64,000 nt of DNA. Source: Cruorifilaria tuberocauda (lineage: Eukaryota; Nematoda; Chromadorea; Rhabditida; Onchocercidae). Positions 1 through 11,725 of the stretch are shown here, piece by piece. The translations under genes were made by a program, and so were the position numbers. The stretch is from positions 62,001-126,000 of the forward strand of contig JABVXU010000024.1 in assembly GCA_013365365.1 (NCBI GenBank). Direction: 5' to 3'. The notes below the pieces were generated by a model, which saw only the letters and a program-made list of their open reading frames with translations, had not been told where the DNA came from and did not search any database. The stretch's first letter is position 1, and every line of letters starts with the position of its first letter.

Positions 1-485
1 AAATTAATATATACAAATCTAAATTACTATATTAAAAAATATAAACTTATATACAATCCAATAACAATAGTTACATTGCGTATATTTCTTGACATTTAGT
101 CCCTTGCGTTGAAAGTATTGAAAATTCCTAAGAATTATGTTTTCCCCAATTTATTCCTAACATATCTGTAAGAACCCCCCAATTATTGGAAATATATATA
201 TTTACGATGACTAAAGTAATGTTTTACATAGGCATACATTTGTGCATGAAAAAGATACAAATCATTAACATCAATGTGGGGCAATATCTATGAAATAACA
301 ACTAACTGAATTAGTAGTCCTAAAATAAAGTTGCATTTAATAAAAAGCCCAATGTAATTATAAGCTTTTGAGCTTGAACTGTTTGATCTTTAGAAAGATG
401 GAAAAATGTTCTTTTTTCGAAGATTCTAGAAGTTAATTTTACCAGGAATTTCCCTTTTTTAGGAATTCCAGAAAATAAAAAACTG
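1..485. other. AT-rich 3' flank, no gene seen
   Basis: Nothing with coding character is visible between the window edge and the stop codon of the four-TM gene. It probably holds that gene's 3' UTR and further intergenic sequence. Confidence 0.5.
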
Positions 486-3400
486 TCAAACCAGAGTTGA
501 CAGATTACCATTTATATAGCTCTCTTCAAATTCTTTATCATCATTAGCACACCATACATAAATGCAATGTATAAGGCCTGCGGTGCAAAGCGCAGTTGAT
601 GCAATACCAAATGCTGCACCAACACCTCGTGATATTATACCAACTCGCCCTGGTATTAACATCCACTGTAACATACTACCTGAAAATAAGGTAAACGGTA
701 CAACTACTTTTTTCATCATTTTCAATAATAATAATTATTATTAAGTTCAGTTTTATGAATTAAAAAAATTAATCAATCAATATTATTCATGTTTAAACAG
801 TAGACATTTTTCTGATATTTATAATGGTTATGACAATATACCCAATGCTTTTTAAACTTCCTCTATTTTGAGTTTTATTAACAATTACTTACCTATGATG
901 AAAAAAAGTACGGCGAAAAACCACGCCGTATAGACTATACAACGTAGAAAACGTCCACCACTTAAAAATGATATTACCCTGAAAATGGAAGGGAAGAACT
1001 CAGATTGGTTGAAAATTTTGAAATAGAAATTTAAGTTTAATCTAGAATTATTGATGAAAGATAGGACAGAAAATAAAAACAAATGAATCGATTATTTTAT
1101 TAAATTATATAAATGAAAAGATTTTAATATTAATGATCAAATAATTAAAGCATATTTAATTCGCCCCAAATTCTTTGATTTTAAATATCGATTGTAATCC
1201 AAATTACTGCAATTGTTCCGCAGAGGGAAGGATCAGATACGGAACAGATAAAATTCCTAAGCTCCTAAAATTTCATTCTCAATAATGGACTATTTCAAAT
1301 TGTACAGCTCGTTTAGTTTGCAGTTACTCTCTCCTACTATTTCTTTCTAATAATCCATATTTCATTCGCAATTATTAAATTGCAACCAATTGCTAGGAAA
1401 TTTTATCTTTTATTAAATTATTGACCGAAAAATTGAGGGAAATGAAGTAGAAAAATTTGCGATATTCGTCCGGCATATTACTTAGCGTTATTTTTTATTA
1501 CCAGTTTAACTATTGAAGCAAAGAAATCTGAAACATCAAATGAAAAGGTTTAAATCTGAAAAATTATGAGGATTTGAACTGAAGAGCTAGGAGGATAGAT
1601 TTGAAAATCTTAAAATTAAGAACGTTCATTTCTTCATATTTTGTGGAAGAAAGAAAAAAGTAAAATGAACAAATTATTAAAAAGTAAGTGATGACTAAGT
1701 TATTATCATCGGGCAAGCATCAAATTGTTTATTGTCACAAATTTGAATTTGTCTTTAATTGTCACAGAGAAAAAAAGTAGAACTAAATTGACCTGTTAAT
1801 CGATGTCGGATTTGTTTTGAGCATTTTCAGAGCAAAAAAAAGCTGCAAGGTGGATAGGAGAAAGGTGGAAATAGACGTTGTTACGGCGATCAGTGATAGC
1901 GAACTAGCTATTTCATACATCGCATTACGCATTATCAATGTACTATCGACAGCTGAATCGGATGATTCTGTCGTTCTCCATTGAACAGAAAGCAAACTTA
2001 AGAGCGACGTGAATGTGAAAAGGATTGATACGACGGACATTAACGCCAATACCAATAATGAGAATTTAACCTGTAGAAAAAAGTAGAATTATTTAGATGG
2101 AATTTCATGTGAAATTCTAAAAGAATTCATATAGCTTAGAAATTTAAGTGAAATATTAGATTTTAAACAAATCTTTATGATATTCAAAACAGCTATTTAA
2201 CAAATTGTAAGACTATATCATTACTAACTTATATTTAATCATTACTAAACGAAATTTAAAAGCCCTGAGGCTGCTCTATTGAGAAAATTTTCTCATGTTT
2301 TGGCTTATCGCTACGTTTCTATGCTCTTTTCTGAAAAAACAAGAAAACATATTAAACTCAAAAATTTTATTTCATCCAAATTTTGTATTTTTAAACCTTA
2401 GTTAATTGATATGAATTATAAAAATGAAAATCACGACACAGCAATAGTCATTATACCCTCGAGATATTTATTCGAACTTGAGCTTGTTGCTTATGAAAAT
2501 TAGTATCCGCTTCCAACGGGGGTTTACGCTGCATTGAATGTATCCGACGACTGCAAGGTGACGGTGCAACCTGAAATTGATCAATGAAGTGGGAGTAAGA
2601 AATAAACGACTAGACATTTAGAAGGACGTATAAAATTGGTTAAAGTTAATACGGAAACAAATGAATGGATGAAGCATTGAATGAAGAGGAGAAAAAGAAT
2701 GTCACAAGTTCACAAAAGGGACTCCTTGAATGTCACCTTGTCCCTTTCATTTCGGTCCTAAATCATTTTATCAGTTGTTGCTGAGAATCCTGATCCGATG
2801 ATGTAATATTTCACTTTTATTATTTCCATTTCTTTATCAAACAATTAGGATAATGTCAATTGTCGTATGTTCATCAATATCACCAATATTTAATGAAATA
2901 ATCTTATGTTTTCCTAATTATTTTATGCTATAATTAATCTAATTAATCTTGTTTGGGTAGCCACAAAAGATGTTGGTTTTGTTTTATTTCAGACTGTAAT
3001 TGTTTATTATATGTGTATTACTGTCATCGATTGTTAGATTAACTAGCTTTTCCAGCTTATTTCGCTAATGGGCTTATTTTATTTTGATCATTTGATAAAT
3101 GTTAGTAAATAACTAAATGAATTATTGCTGAAACTAACAAATCAGAGCAAACAAGAGATCATTCAAATGAATAGTAAAAATAATTGTATCAATAGCATAT
3201 TAACAATTAACAACAACCACTAATTTACCACATTATAAACCATAAAGATTAATTTTGAATTTGAATTTTGCAATTGCCTTTTTATCTACGAACCTAATTG
3301 ATGTCTTTCGAGCTCTTTCAAGTCAGAAGCTTGAAAATAAATGAAGAAATAAGTAAATGAAGAGAAGTACAAGGATAATGCATAAATAAACTTTGGATCA

Positions 3401-3532
3401 GGATGTGAATACAGTAAAACTTACCGAATTACCGTTGTTAAGATGATTAAAGTCTGAGATATAGCTGGACCGAGATGGTGGTAGTAGTGGTGTACGGTAG
3501 GGAGCAGATGAAATACTGGGTAAAGCGCACAT
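486..3532 (-). CDS. Four-transmembrane (tetraspan-type) membrane protein, 4 exons, about 221 aa
   Basis: Exons on the minus strand: 3532-3425, 2070-1793, 978-893 and 679-486. All phases match, with donors GTAAGT, GTCAAT and GTAAGT and acceptors ending CTACAG or TTTTCAG. The predicted protein has a 36-residue polar N-tail (starts MCALPSISSAPYR), then four hydrophobic segments: roughly residues 37-64, 85-115, 131-152 and 168-190. Segment 1 is followed by a short loop containing VQWRTTESSD, and segment 3 runs into a loop with QWMLIPGRVG. The tail is acidic (NDDKEFEES). The topology recalls claudin/clarin-like tetraspans, but the claudin W-GLW-C-C signature is absent, so I do not assign a family. 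The ATG pair at 714-719 lies in the last intron and is not the start. The gene is divergent from the dynein gene 4 kb away. The gene model is sound; the function is unknown. Confidence 0.75.
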
Positions 3533-6500
3533 GTTTTTTGTCTTATTAGTTTAGTTCTGGTGAGTACACAGACTAAGCATCATATATATGACTGAGAACT
3601 GAAAATAAATATCCAAAGATTTTAAGTTTCAAATATTAGATCAATAAATGAAATATGATCCAAATTTCGTAAAAATTGTAAATTTCATCGCATTCATCAC
3701 GTTTAATCTTTAAAAGATGATAGTTTAACAAATCACTTAAAAATAGAAATAAATAATAATGATCAATTCAATAGTATTTATCAATTAATAATAACAATGA
3801 ACAATAATCATAATCCATAATCGCAATAATTGTCGATCGAAAAAGAGCAGAAATTATAAAGAACGGACAAACAAAAAAAAATAGTTCATTTAGTATTTCT
3901 CGAACTGAAGCAATAACTTACAACTTTTTTTCAAATATTTGTGTTGTGAAATTAATTTCCATAATTTAACAAATTAATCACTCAGTGATCGTCTTTCAAA
4001 TAAACCAAAAATGAAAATATTTGTGGCAATATTAAAATATCCTATTAATCTTTAATTTATTCATCAGATAGTATTTGAACCACCTGATTTTTGATGTTTA
4101 ACTTAAGATGATAATTTTACAATTTATTTGAAATTTATGCGTTCAGTCATCATTGTTTCTTTCAGATAACCATTTCGATTATTCGAATGTATCGATTGTA
4201 TCGATAGTAAATTACTAGTGCTCCAATACATGATTAATTAATCAATTGTAATGATCATATCATTAAGCATATAAAATCCATTAATCAAAAGAGATATAAA
4301 ATAAAACCATTAAAATTCAATTTGCACCAATATATTTACTATCCTTTCAAAAATGCTTTTCCTCTTTTTAAGTTTAACCAAATATCATTCTGATGTATTT
4401 ACTTTGATAAATAACCAAATCAAATGGTAATTCTTAAATAAATCTTCGTTAAGATGTCAAGTTTCATGACAACAAAGGAAAGTTCATGAATTAAAATTTT
4501 TTTTAACTTTTGCTTAAATTCTCATCTAAAATTATGAATTTTTTGAGGTTTATTATTATCTCGAGCTTGAGATCTGAAAGGCTTGAAAAGGAGGTTTTTT
4601 TCTAGCTGCAAAATTTTCATAATACGATAAAAACTTTTTTTTTCATAGAAATTGAAATGAGTGATAAAAAAATATTGGAAATTTTATCTTCTGTTTTAAA
4701 TTTAATTGTATCATAACTGAAATGATAACAAGGAGAAGGAAAATAAGTGATAGCGGAAATGAAAATTTATCAACAGGAATTCTTAACTATAATAAAATAA
4801 CGGAATTTATAAGTTCAGTTCTAAACAACTTTTCATCCGTCAAATTATTCTACTATCCAAGATGACCCATTATCCTCTTTTTAATCATTGTGCCAAATAA
4901 ATTTGTTTTTCAAAACAAACTAATCAAGGTGGAAAAAAATTTGAAAATAGCAATTGCGATTAGGACCAGTTGTTACGTAAGTGAAACAACACTGCACGGA
5001 AATTACAAATAATAATCGTGAAGAGTAGAAGGAATTTATACCATCAAGAAAGAAAGAAATTAAAATCTTGTAAAATATTAGAAAATGTTCCAATTTAAAA
5101 TAACATTATATTGAGGGAAATTAATATCGAAATTAATCATTAATCGATAGGAGGATTTTTAAAAATACAATGACAAATGCAAATAACAAATGTATTGAAT
5201 AAGTGAAAAAAAATAAAAAAAAGCTGATTTTAAGCAACCATATGTTACGATTTAAAATTAGCATAGTTTAGAAATACAAGGAAGAGAGATTTAATTCTAT
5301 ATGAAATTTCATTATGACTGTAATCGAATAATTTGAATGAATGTAGCTCAGCTGAAGTGTAAAAAATAGTGAGAAGCGATAGAATGGGAGTTAGCTGTGG
5401 AATCCTAAAAAAAGATATTTATTAACATTTAAAAGTTTAAGAAAGAATCATCTGTAAGTTATCAACGATGATTGCAAATGATAAGGATGAATGAAGAAGA
5501 AAGAGTTGAAGGCTTCTAGCTTTCATACTAATTAGTCTATTTCTTTGATTTTGAAATGGGGAAGGGAAAACTGAGGGAAAAAGTAAACATATGGCGAAAA
5601 AATTTTCACATTCAAAAGCTCACATCAGCAATGAAATCAGCACTTAAAAATTGAATTTTTATATATCATTCATTTACATATAAAGTGACCTATGACCTTT
5701 AGAAGTCGTGAAAGCGAAAAAACGAACGTAATGACTAATTACCATTTATAAAATGCATGAATAAATAAAAACAGATGGTAATTACAATATTACATCTTCC
5801 ATCTATGGCAGCTTTTTTCATCTCAATAAATGAATAAATCTATGAATGTGATTTGAGAAGGATGATCAAAAACTGTATATGGCTTAGAATTTCTCTTCAT
5901 TTTATGATGATAAAAGATACGTTGCAATTAAGACTAAGTAAATAAAATTTATTATGCATTGTTTCAAATTTCAAATTATCAGTAATGAAATCGAATGCAC
6001 TACTTTTTCCTTAAAATGTTTTCTGATAAAGAACATTTTCTTTAATAAAAGGGAAGCTAAATTAAAAATAGAAATTTGAAAGATTGATGAACCATAACTT
6101 CACAGAAGAACGGATAAATAAAGTTTGTCTGAAATACTAAATTGAAGCATATGATATGAAAGTGATAGCATTTCAGCAGCCGATTCATTCGCTGCAATAG
6201 TATTTTATTTACTACCATCCTTTATTGATGGAACAGTAAAATTTCAATATTTCCATAAATACATAAATTAGATTTTTGGAAATTAAACAAAATGATACAT
6301 TCATTCTGCATAATCATGCGGATAATTTTCATCCCAAAATTATGATAACACTTTGCACGCGTTTATACTTTTTGCTCAAATTAATTTCGATTTATAAAAC
6401 TGAACCTGTTTTGGTTAGATTCACTTAAAATTTAATTCGAACAATTTCTTATATCCATAAAATTGTTCTACGAAATATCTTATATATGAGCTTGCTTGAA

Positions 6501-7604
6501 ATAGAAAAATGGAATTCGATATTTTGCTTATTCCTGAACTTCCATTCGACAGTTTTAGAATGAAAGAAAAAAGGTAAAGGTAGAGGTAAAAGTACAGAAA
6601 GGCAAAGGTAAAGGTACTTGTAATAAAGGGAAGATTCATTCCAAGCAGAGGTGAGAGGAGGAGGAGTAGCCATCCCATCCATCCGTCTACTTCTTCCTTC
6701 GCTTCTCGTTGGGTCACGAATCAACAAATAATTTATATAAAAGGATGTTTCTGCTTCTTCCCTTCTTTCCCTCTTTTTTCCCCTCTCTCTTCTTCTCTTT
6801 TCCCTTCCTTCCCTCTCTCTCTTTCTCTCTCTTCTGCTATTTAAAAAAGAAGAAAAGGGAAAAAGAAATTTATGAATGAATGGGTAGTGAAAAGGAGTAA
6901 TAGAAAAAAGTAAGTAAAGAGAGGAGGAAAAAAGATCAGAATAATTGCATATATACATATGACCACAATTGCTAATTACTTCATTTAATAAGAATTAATC
7001 ATTTCAAATTTCCAGTTCATGAGACGACTAATTGGAAAGTTTAAATTGGTGCAAAAATGAATATGCTATGTATTTATGTAATGAATACCTCCTACCTTTA
7101 CTTTGCATAGCTTAAGTGCTATAATTCAATACTTAAAAATTGAGAAAATGCGATTCGCTTGTGATGTTTTTGCATCTCAGTAAAAACTAGTTTATTTGAA
7201 TATTCTTCTGATATTATTCATAGTTATTTCATGTTTTTTCCAATAATCCATCGGAAACGGATAATTATACCTTAACTTACTCCAATCTGTTAGTTATTTC
7301 ACTAAGTAATTCAGTGCTAAAAGTGATGCATCAAAATTCAAAGGAATGAATAAGCATCTAATTCTCTCCTAAAAAAGTACCGTATCTTGTTGAAGTTAAG
7401 CGCCCTTGGGATACAAGAAATTTCACAACGCCCCACGTGGTGGTACTACATCTAAGAGGGAAGAATCCATTTATTGTGCATCTCATATTCATGCCATCTC
7501 TTTCTTACGCTTCTTGTTCTAGCATGAATTATTCGGAATTAATTTGATTTAAAGACTTAACTTCTGTTGCTGCAATTACAGGTTTACGTATTTAGTCTTG
7601 TCGG
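3533..7604. other. Long divergent intergenic region
   Basis: About 4 kb between two divergent start codons; it must hold both promoters. No exon with convincing codon use was found on either strand. It is mostly AT-rich with many ATTAAT/AATCAATT motifs. A purine-rich stretch and then a pyrimidine-rich stretch lie at 6540-6836. A palindromic CCACGTGG (E-box core CACGTG) sits at 7433-7440, about 165 bases before the dynein start. A good acceptor, CAATTACAG, at 7573-7581 could be a trans-splice site or the end of a 5' UTR intron for that gene. Confidence 0.6.
6540..6836. repeat. Purine-rich GGTAAA repeats followed by a long pyrimidine tract
   Basis: Positions 6567-6622 carry imperfect repeats of GGTAAAGGTA on the plus strand. 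Positions 6752-6836 are an almost pure C/T run (CTTCCCTTCTTTCC and similar). The long open frames here on the minus strand translate to low-complexity R/E/K runs and are not genes. Such mirror-like homopurine tracts are common near eukaryotic promoters; any function is inference. Confidence 0.6.
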
Positions 7605-10347
7605 ATGCCTCCAACAGGTTCCTTAAATTTGACGCTTCAAGTGGCCGGTAATGCAACTGTAAATACAGCAGCTGGGAATGATGACGAAAGGATCTGGTTA
7701 GTCTTTTCTGTTCTGAGAGGGAATTCTAGAAAAGCTCTTGTAATCTGGATTGATTTTCTGTTGATCATTTTATGCAGAACAAGATTATTGAGTTAGAAAC
7801 TTGGAGCGGAGAATAGAGAAATGTTACTGTGAAAGTGAAAAGCGAAAGGGAGAAGGAAACATGTAGTTAGAAATTGGACCTTTCGCTGCTATCAGTTGCT
7901 GTTTGCTCTTCTTTATGTATGCCTGAAATTGTGCATAAATTAATAGTTCTGTTTGAATTTGCAAATTTGAAATCAATTTCAGGACTCAAATATTATCCGA
8001 GGTAAGTGCTAATGGCATCAGCAATAGCGCACCAGGAACGATTCTCTTTCTAGGTAATTTCACAAAAAATTGCATAGGTAATTAAATTTAAGGAAAGTAT
8101 TTGTTTCTCTAATGAGAAATTTTCGTAGTCCTTCCAACTTTTACTTTAAATGAAGTGAACTGTATTTGCTTTATCGACCTAATAAACTTATCGATCAATG
8201 TCTAAAACAAATTGCCATCGAGAAGTTGAAGCTAAAGAAAGCATGAAATAAAATTTTGAAGAGAAAGTAGCATTGTAAAAGACATTGATATTCTTGCACT
8301 TGTTAATTAAGCAAGTTGTAAAAGTTGTTTCCAAGTGTTTATTTCAGGAAATAGACAAAGTGGTAAAAGTTGGTTATTGAATAGACTTGAGAAGCGGGAG
8401 ACATCTGGCCGTGGTTCTGCACTTGAGTACCATTTCTTGAATGTATACACGGATTACAAGGATGTAAGCTATGCATATCAGTTAGCCTCGGCAGGTATGC
8501 TGATGAAGTTTAGTTCCGATTCTTTTTACTGTTTATAATTTGTAGTAAAATCACACTTATAGATTATAAGATTTGAAACAATAATACAGCGTTTAACTTA
8601 GTATGCTTCAGCTATTTAGTCATTTCAATTTCAGGTGCCGGTGTTGCACCCGGCGAAAGCGTAACACTCCCTGTCTGGGTTTTGGATGGTGACGTGGCGT
8701 TCGCGCCTTTAGTGAAATTTGCTTTAACTGCACCGTTAAGTAAAAGCATTGTGATATTATGTGCATCGATGCAAGAACCCGAAATCATATTGCCATCACT
8801 GAATAAGTGGGTTAAAATGATAGGTGATCAAATCGAAAATGTGTTTGACAAGGCTACTGTAACGGATGCTCGCAAATCACGTAAGCTTTTTCATTAAAAT
8901 TTATGTCGGTGCATGTAAGTTATGCGCAATTCCTGTCATGTAAAATCTTTTACTGCATAACACTTCATATTATCAAAGATAAAAAAAAGAAAAAATGGAT
9001 GCTTATTTTGATCTGTTAGATTTGTTTATTTGGAAGGAATATTAATGTTATTTCAGAAGAATTATTTTGGCAAGAGTATGTTGAACCGTTGGATAGTTCG
9101 ATGCAAAGTGATAAAATACCATCAATGGAAACGGAGCATGTACGTCCTTACTTTATGATATTCGTGCCGTAATGTGATTACTAGATGAATGATCCTTCTT
9201 ATTTTATTTCTCGCTTCTCTGCTTTGCTTAGTCCTTTATCTGGTTAAAAGTGCTTCAAAGTATGTGTTCTAGGTATTGTTACCATTAGATCAAAATATTC
9301 TGACTCGAAATACAGGTGCTGCATTAGTAGTCGTGCTAACCAAAAGTGACTTAGCACATACTGAAATGTCTGATGATCAGCTCGACCGCCTACAATATCA
9401 TGTCCGCAAATTCTGCATGGCACATGGAGCCGCTTTGGTAGGATATATTTTTTCATTGATGTTTCGTTTATGTCAAATATGTTCATGTTAAGGATGTTCA
9501 CGAAAGTTTTTTCCATTCAATCCTTAAAACGTATGCGGGCATATTTTAGGTTTACACATCTGCAAAAGAGGAGAAAAATACAGCTTTGCTATATAAATAT
9601 CTTGTACATCGAGTTTGTGGTATGCCATTTACAACACCTGCTCATGTTGTTGACAAGGATTTAGTATTTGTGCCGGCAGGTTGGGATAATGAGAAAAAGC
9701 TGGATATAATCAAGGAAGCGATCCCAGATGTAGAACACCCATTAGAGGTTAATTTCTATCGATTATTTAATCAAGGTAAATAATGGAGCACACATATTTG
9801 GTGAGAATTTCTTGCATTAAACTCATGGTTTAGTTCACATTCCAGTTCACTTTCAAAGCAATTTAGTAAAATAATTCCTGCAGTAAGATCTTGTTCATCC
9901 GTCACAGATACGCGAAAAACAATCTATACGAGATCAGCTAATGGAAGCGGAGGATGAACAGGCATTCCTACACAAACTTGCAAGTGAAGTTGCGTCACCA
10001 AAACGAGGTGTACCGCAGAAGCAAACAAACGAAGGAACAGACGGCAATTCTCCTCTAGTTTCTTTTTTCAACAATCTTCTCAGAACCAAGGAGGTTCAGG
10101 TCGGTTTATTTGAATGACACAGCTTTTTTAAATTAAATTATCTTTTTGAGATTGTTAAATAAAACCCACATATAAAAAAGTTTATTTGGAGGCTGCGCAG
10201 AGCAATCGTGCGGTGGTTGATCCGCAAGCACAATTACAGAGGATGCTGGAACAAGTAAACAATTCGGCGGCATCATCAGCGGCAAAATCAAGCGGAGAGC
10301 AACAATCAGTTACTTCGGAGCTAACTTCAACTCAGCAGCAGTTATGA
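7605..10347 (+). CDS. dli-1: Cytoplasmic dynein light intermediate chain (DLIC)
   Basis: Exons: 7605-7696, 7983-8053, 8348-8494, 8635-8880, 9057-9139, 9273-9437, 9550-9775, 9888-10099 and 10201-10347; all phases fit, giving about 462 aa, close to family length. DLIC links dynein heavy chain to cargo adaptors. Visible features: a Ras-like fold with the P-loop GNRQSGKS near residue 55, then [16 protein letters not shown], the LTKSD motif in exon 6 (guanine-base type) and the [10 protein letters not shown] strand opening exon 7. Exon 8 has the [10 protein letters not shown] segment and the C-terminal amphipathic helix [14 protein letters not shown], which matches the adaptor-binding helix of DLICs (FFNxLL in vertebrates). 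The tail is Q/S-rich. The exon 8 acceptor is unusual (GCAGTAAG before ATCTTG), but only this choice keeps the frame. The gene ends 200 bases from the convergent stop of the Tudor gene. Confidence 0.93.
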
Positions 10348-10547
10348 TAAATGTGATTCAAAGTTCAAAAAATACTGTTAAATTATAAAAAAAACTTCAT
10401 CCCTAGTGAAATTGCTGTTAAGTTCTTTCTCTTTGCTGTATATTATAACGATTGCTTAACAGTGACATCGGTGAGCATGTCTAAAACAAAAATTCAAATA
10501 ACAATATAGGCTGTACAATATGTATCAGTAGTTCACATATTCAATTT
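10348..10547. other. Convergent 3' intergenic gap
   Basis: Only 200 bases separate the stop codon of the dynein gene (plus strand) from that of the Tudor gene (minus strand), so their 3' UTRs probably abut or overlap. An AAATTATAAA stretch at 10379-10388 could serve the dynein gene as a poor poly(A) signal. Confidence 0.5.
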
Positions 10548-11688
10548 CTACAAATTGGCATATTCTAGACGACCCCTTGCAAATGGTTGAAAAATTACGA
10601 GATCTTCTTGGTAATTGCAGTCAAGCTCATAAAGCTCAGTGAATGCCGATTTTTTGTAAGGTACCAGATCGAAGCATGGATGTATTACTCGTTTTTTGAT
10701 TCTCCTTAAATTGATCGTATATAAGATTTCGATAGAATTACAAGAGATTTATGGGATCTACATAAAAATTGCTTAGGAATTTTCAAAGTATAGAGTATAA
10801 CTTACAAGTTTTGGAGGATGTCAGTAACCGACTCATTATTCTCAAGAAAAATATTCACTTTGTACGGTAAAGACCGCTTGCATGGGAAACGACGAATATT
10901 TACAATTGTGCCAATTGGTAAAACACTTCGTAGGATATCAGTTTCGGATCGGTGTGGGTGGTACTGCATTGAGGTTGGCAGGCAACAGAGATAAATCTGA
11001 AAGAAGAGACTGGAAATGGTAATATGGAATAGAAAGCAATTAATTTTTTCAATTTTCCGCGAATCTTTACATGAATTTAAAATACATTTGTTCTGGAACG
11101 ATGTTGAATTTTCAGTTATCAAATATAGTAAACAAGACAATCAAACTTATTGGTTTCCTTTTTCGCTAAATTCATTGGCGTTTAGAATCCAAAAGTGTTT
11201 CGAATCCAGAGGATGATATCAAACACTAAAGGTGATGCTTGACACCGAAGGTGATTCGACTCCCGCGCCACTTGGCACAGCCTACTCTACCTTCGATTAT
11301 GCATACACATCTGATGAATGTGTGCCACATCAGAGCGCCAAGAATCGAGGATGGGTTTGAACTCTCGATGTCTTGATATGACAGGGCTACTTCTCATTGC
11401 TTCAATGTTCTAACATTGTTTGGTGTTGGTCACCTAGTTTATTCAATCAGCTCATAGGAAATTAATTACTAAGATTATTGAACTGAAATCTAATTTGAGA
11501 AGAGATATTTATTCAGATAACTATTAAGTAAGCTTATGTACTGCTGATAAGACCGATAAGGAACGATTTTCTACTGAATAGTGTTAGCGAAATCAAAAAT
11601 GTGATTAAATTCATAAAAGACTTCATGATCTTTGCTTTACCATTGACTTATCCATTATAAGTTTTGTTCACACACTGAACAATGAAGG

Positions 11689-11725
<37 letters not shown>

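Noticed and set aside
6421..6958. Long minus-strand open frames upstream of the dynein gene
   Set aside because: They translate a purine/pyrimidine tract into low-complexity R/E/K or hydrophobic runs, with no splice context or family likeness.
7385..7450. 5S rRNA-like string GAAGTTAAGC followed by TTGGG
   Set aside because: Only about 20 bases resemble 5S rRNA; the flanks do not fold or match, so it is taken as chance in the dynein promoter.
11220..11400. tRNA T-arm-like motif (GGGTTTGAACTC) in a GC-richer intron patch
   Set aside because: No acceptor stem, D-arm or anticodon arm could be built on either strand.
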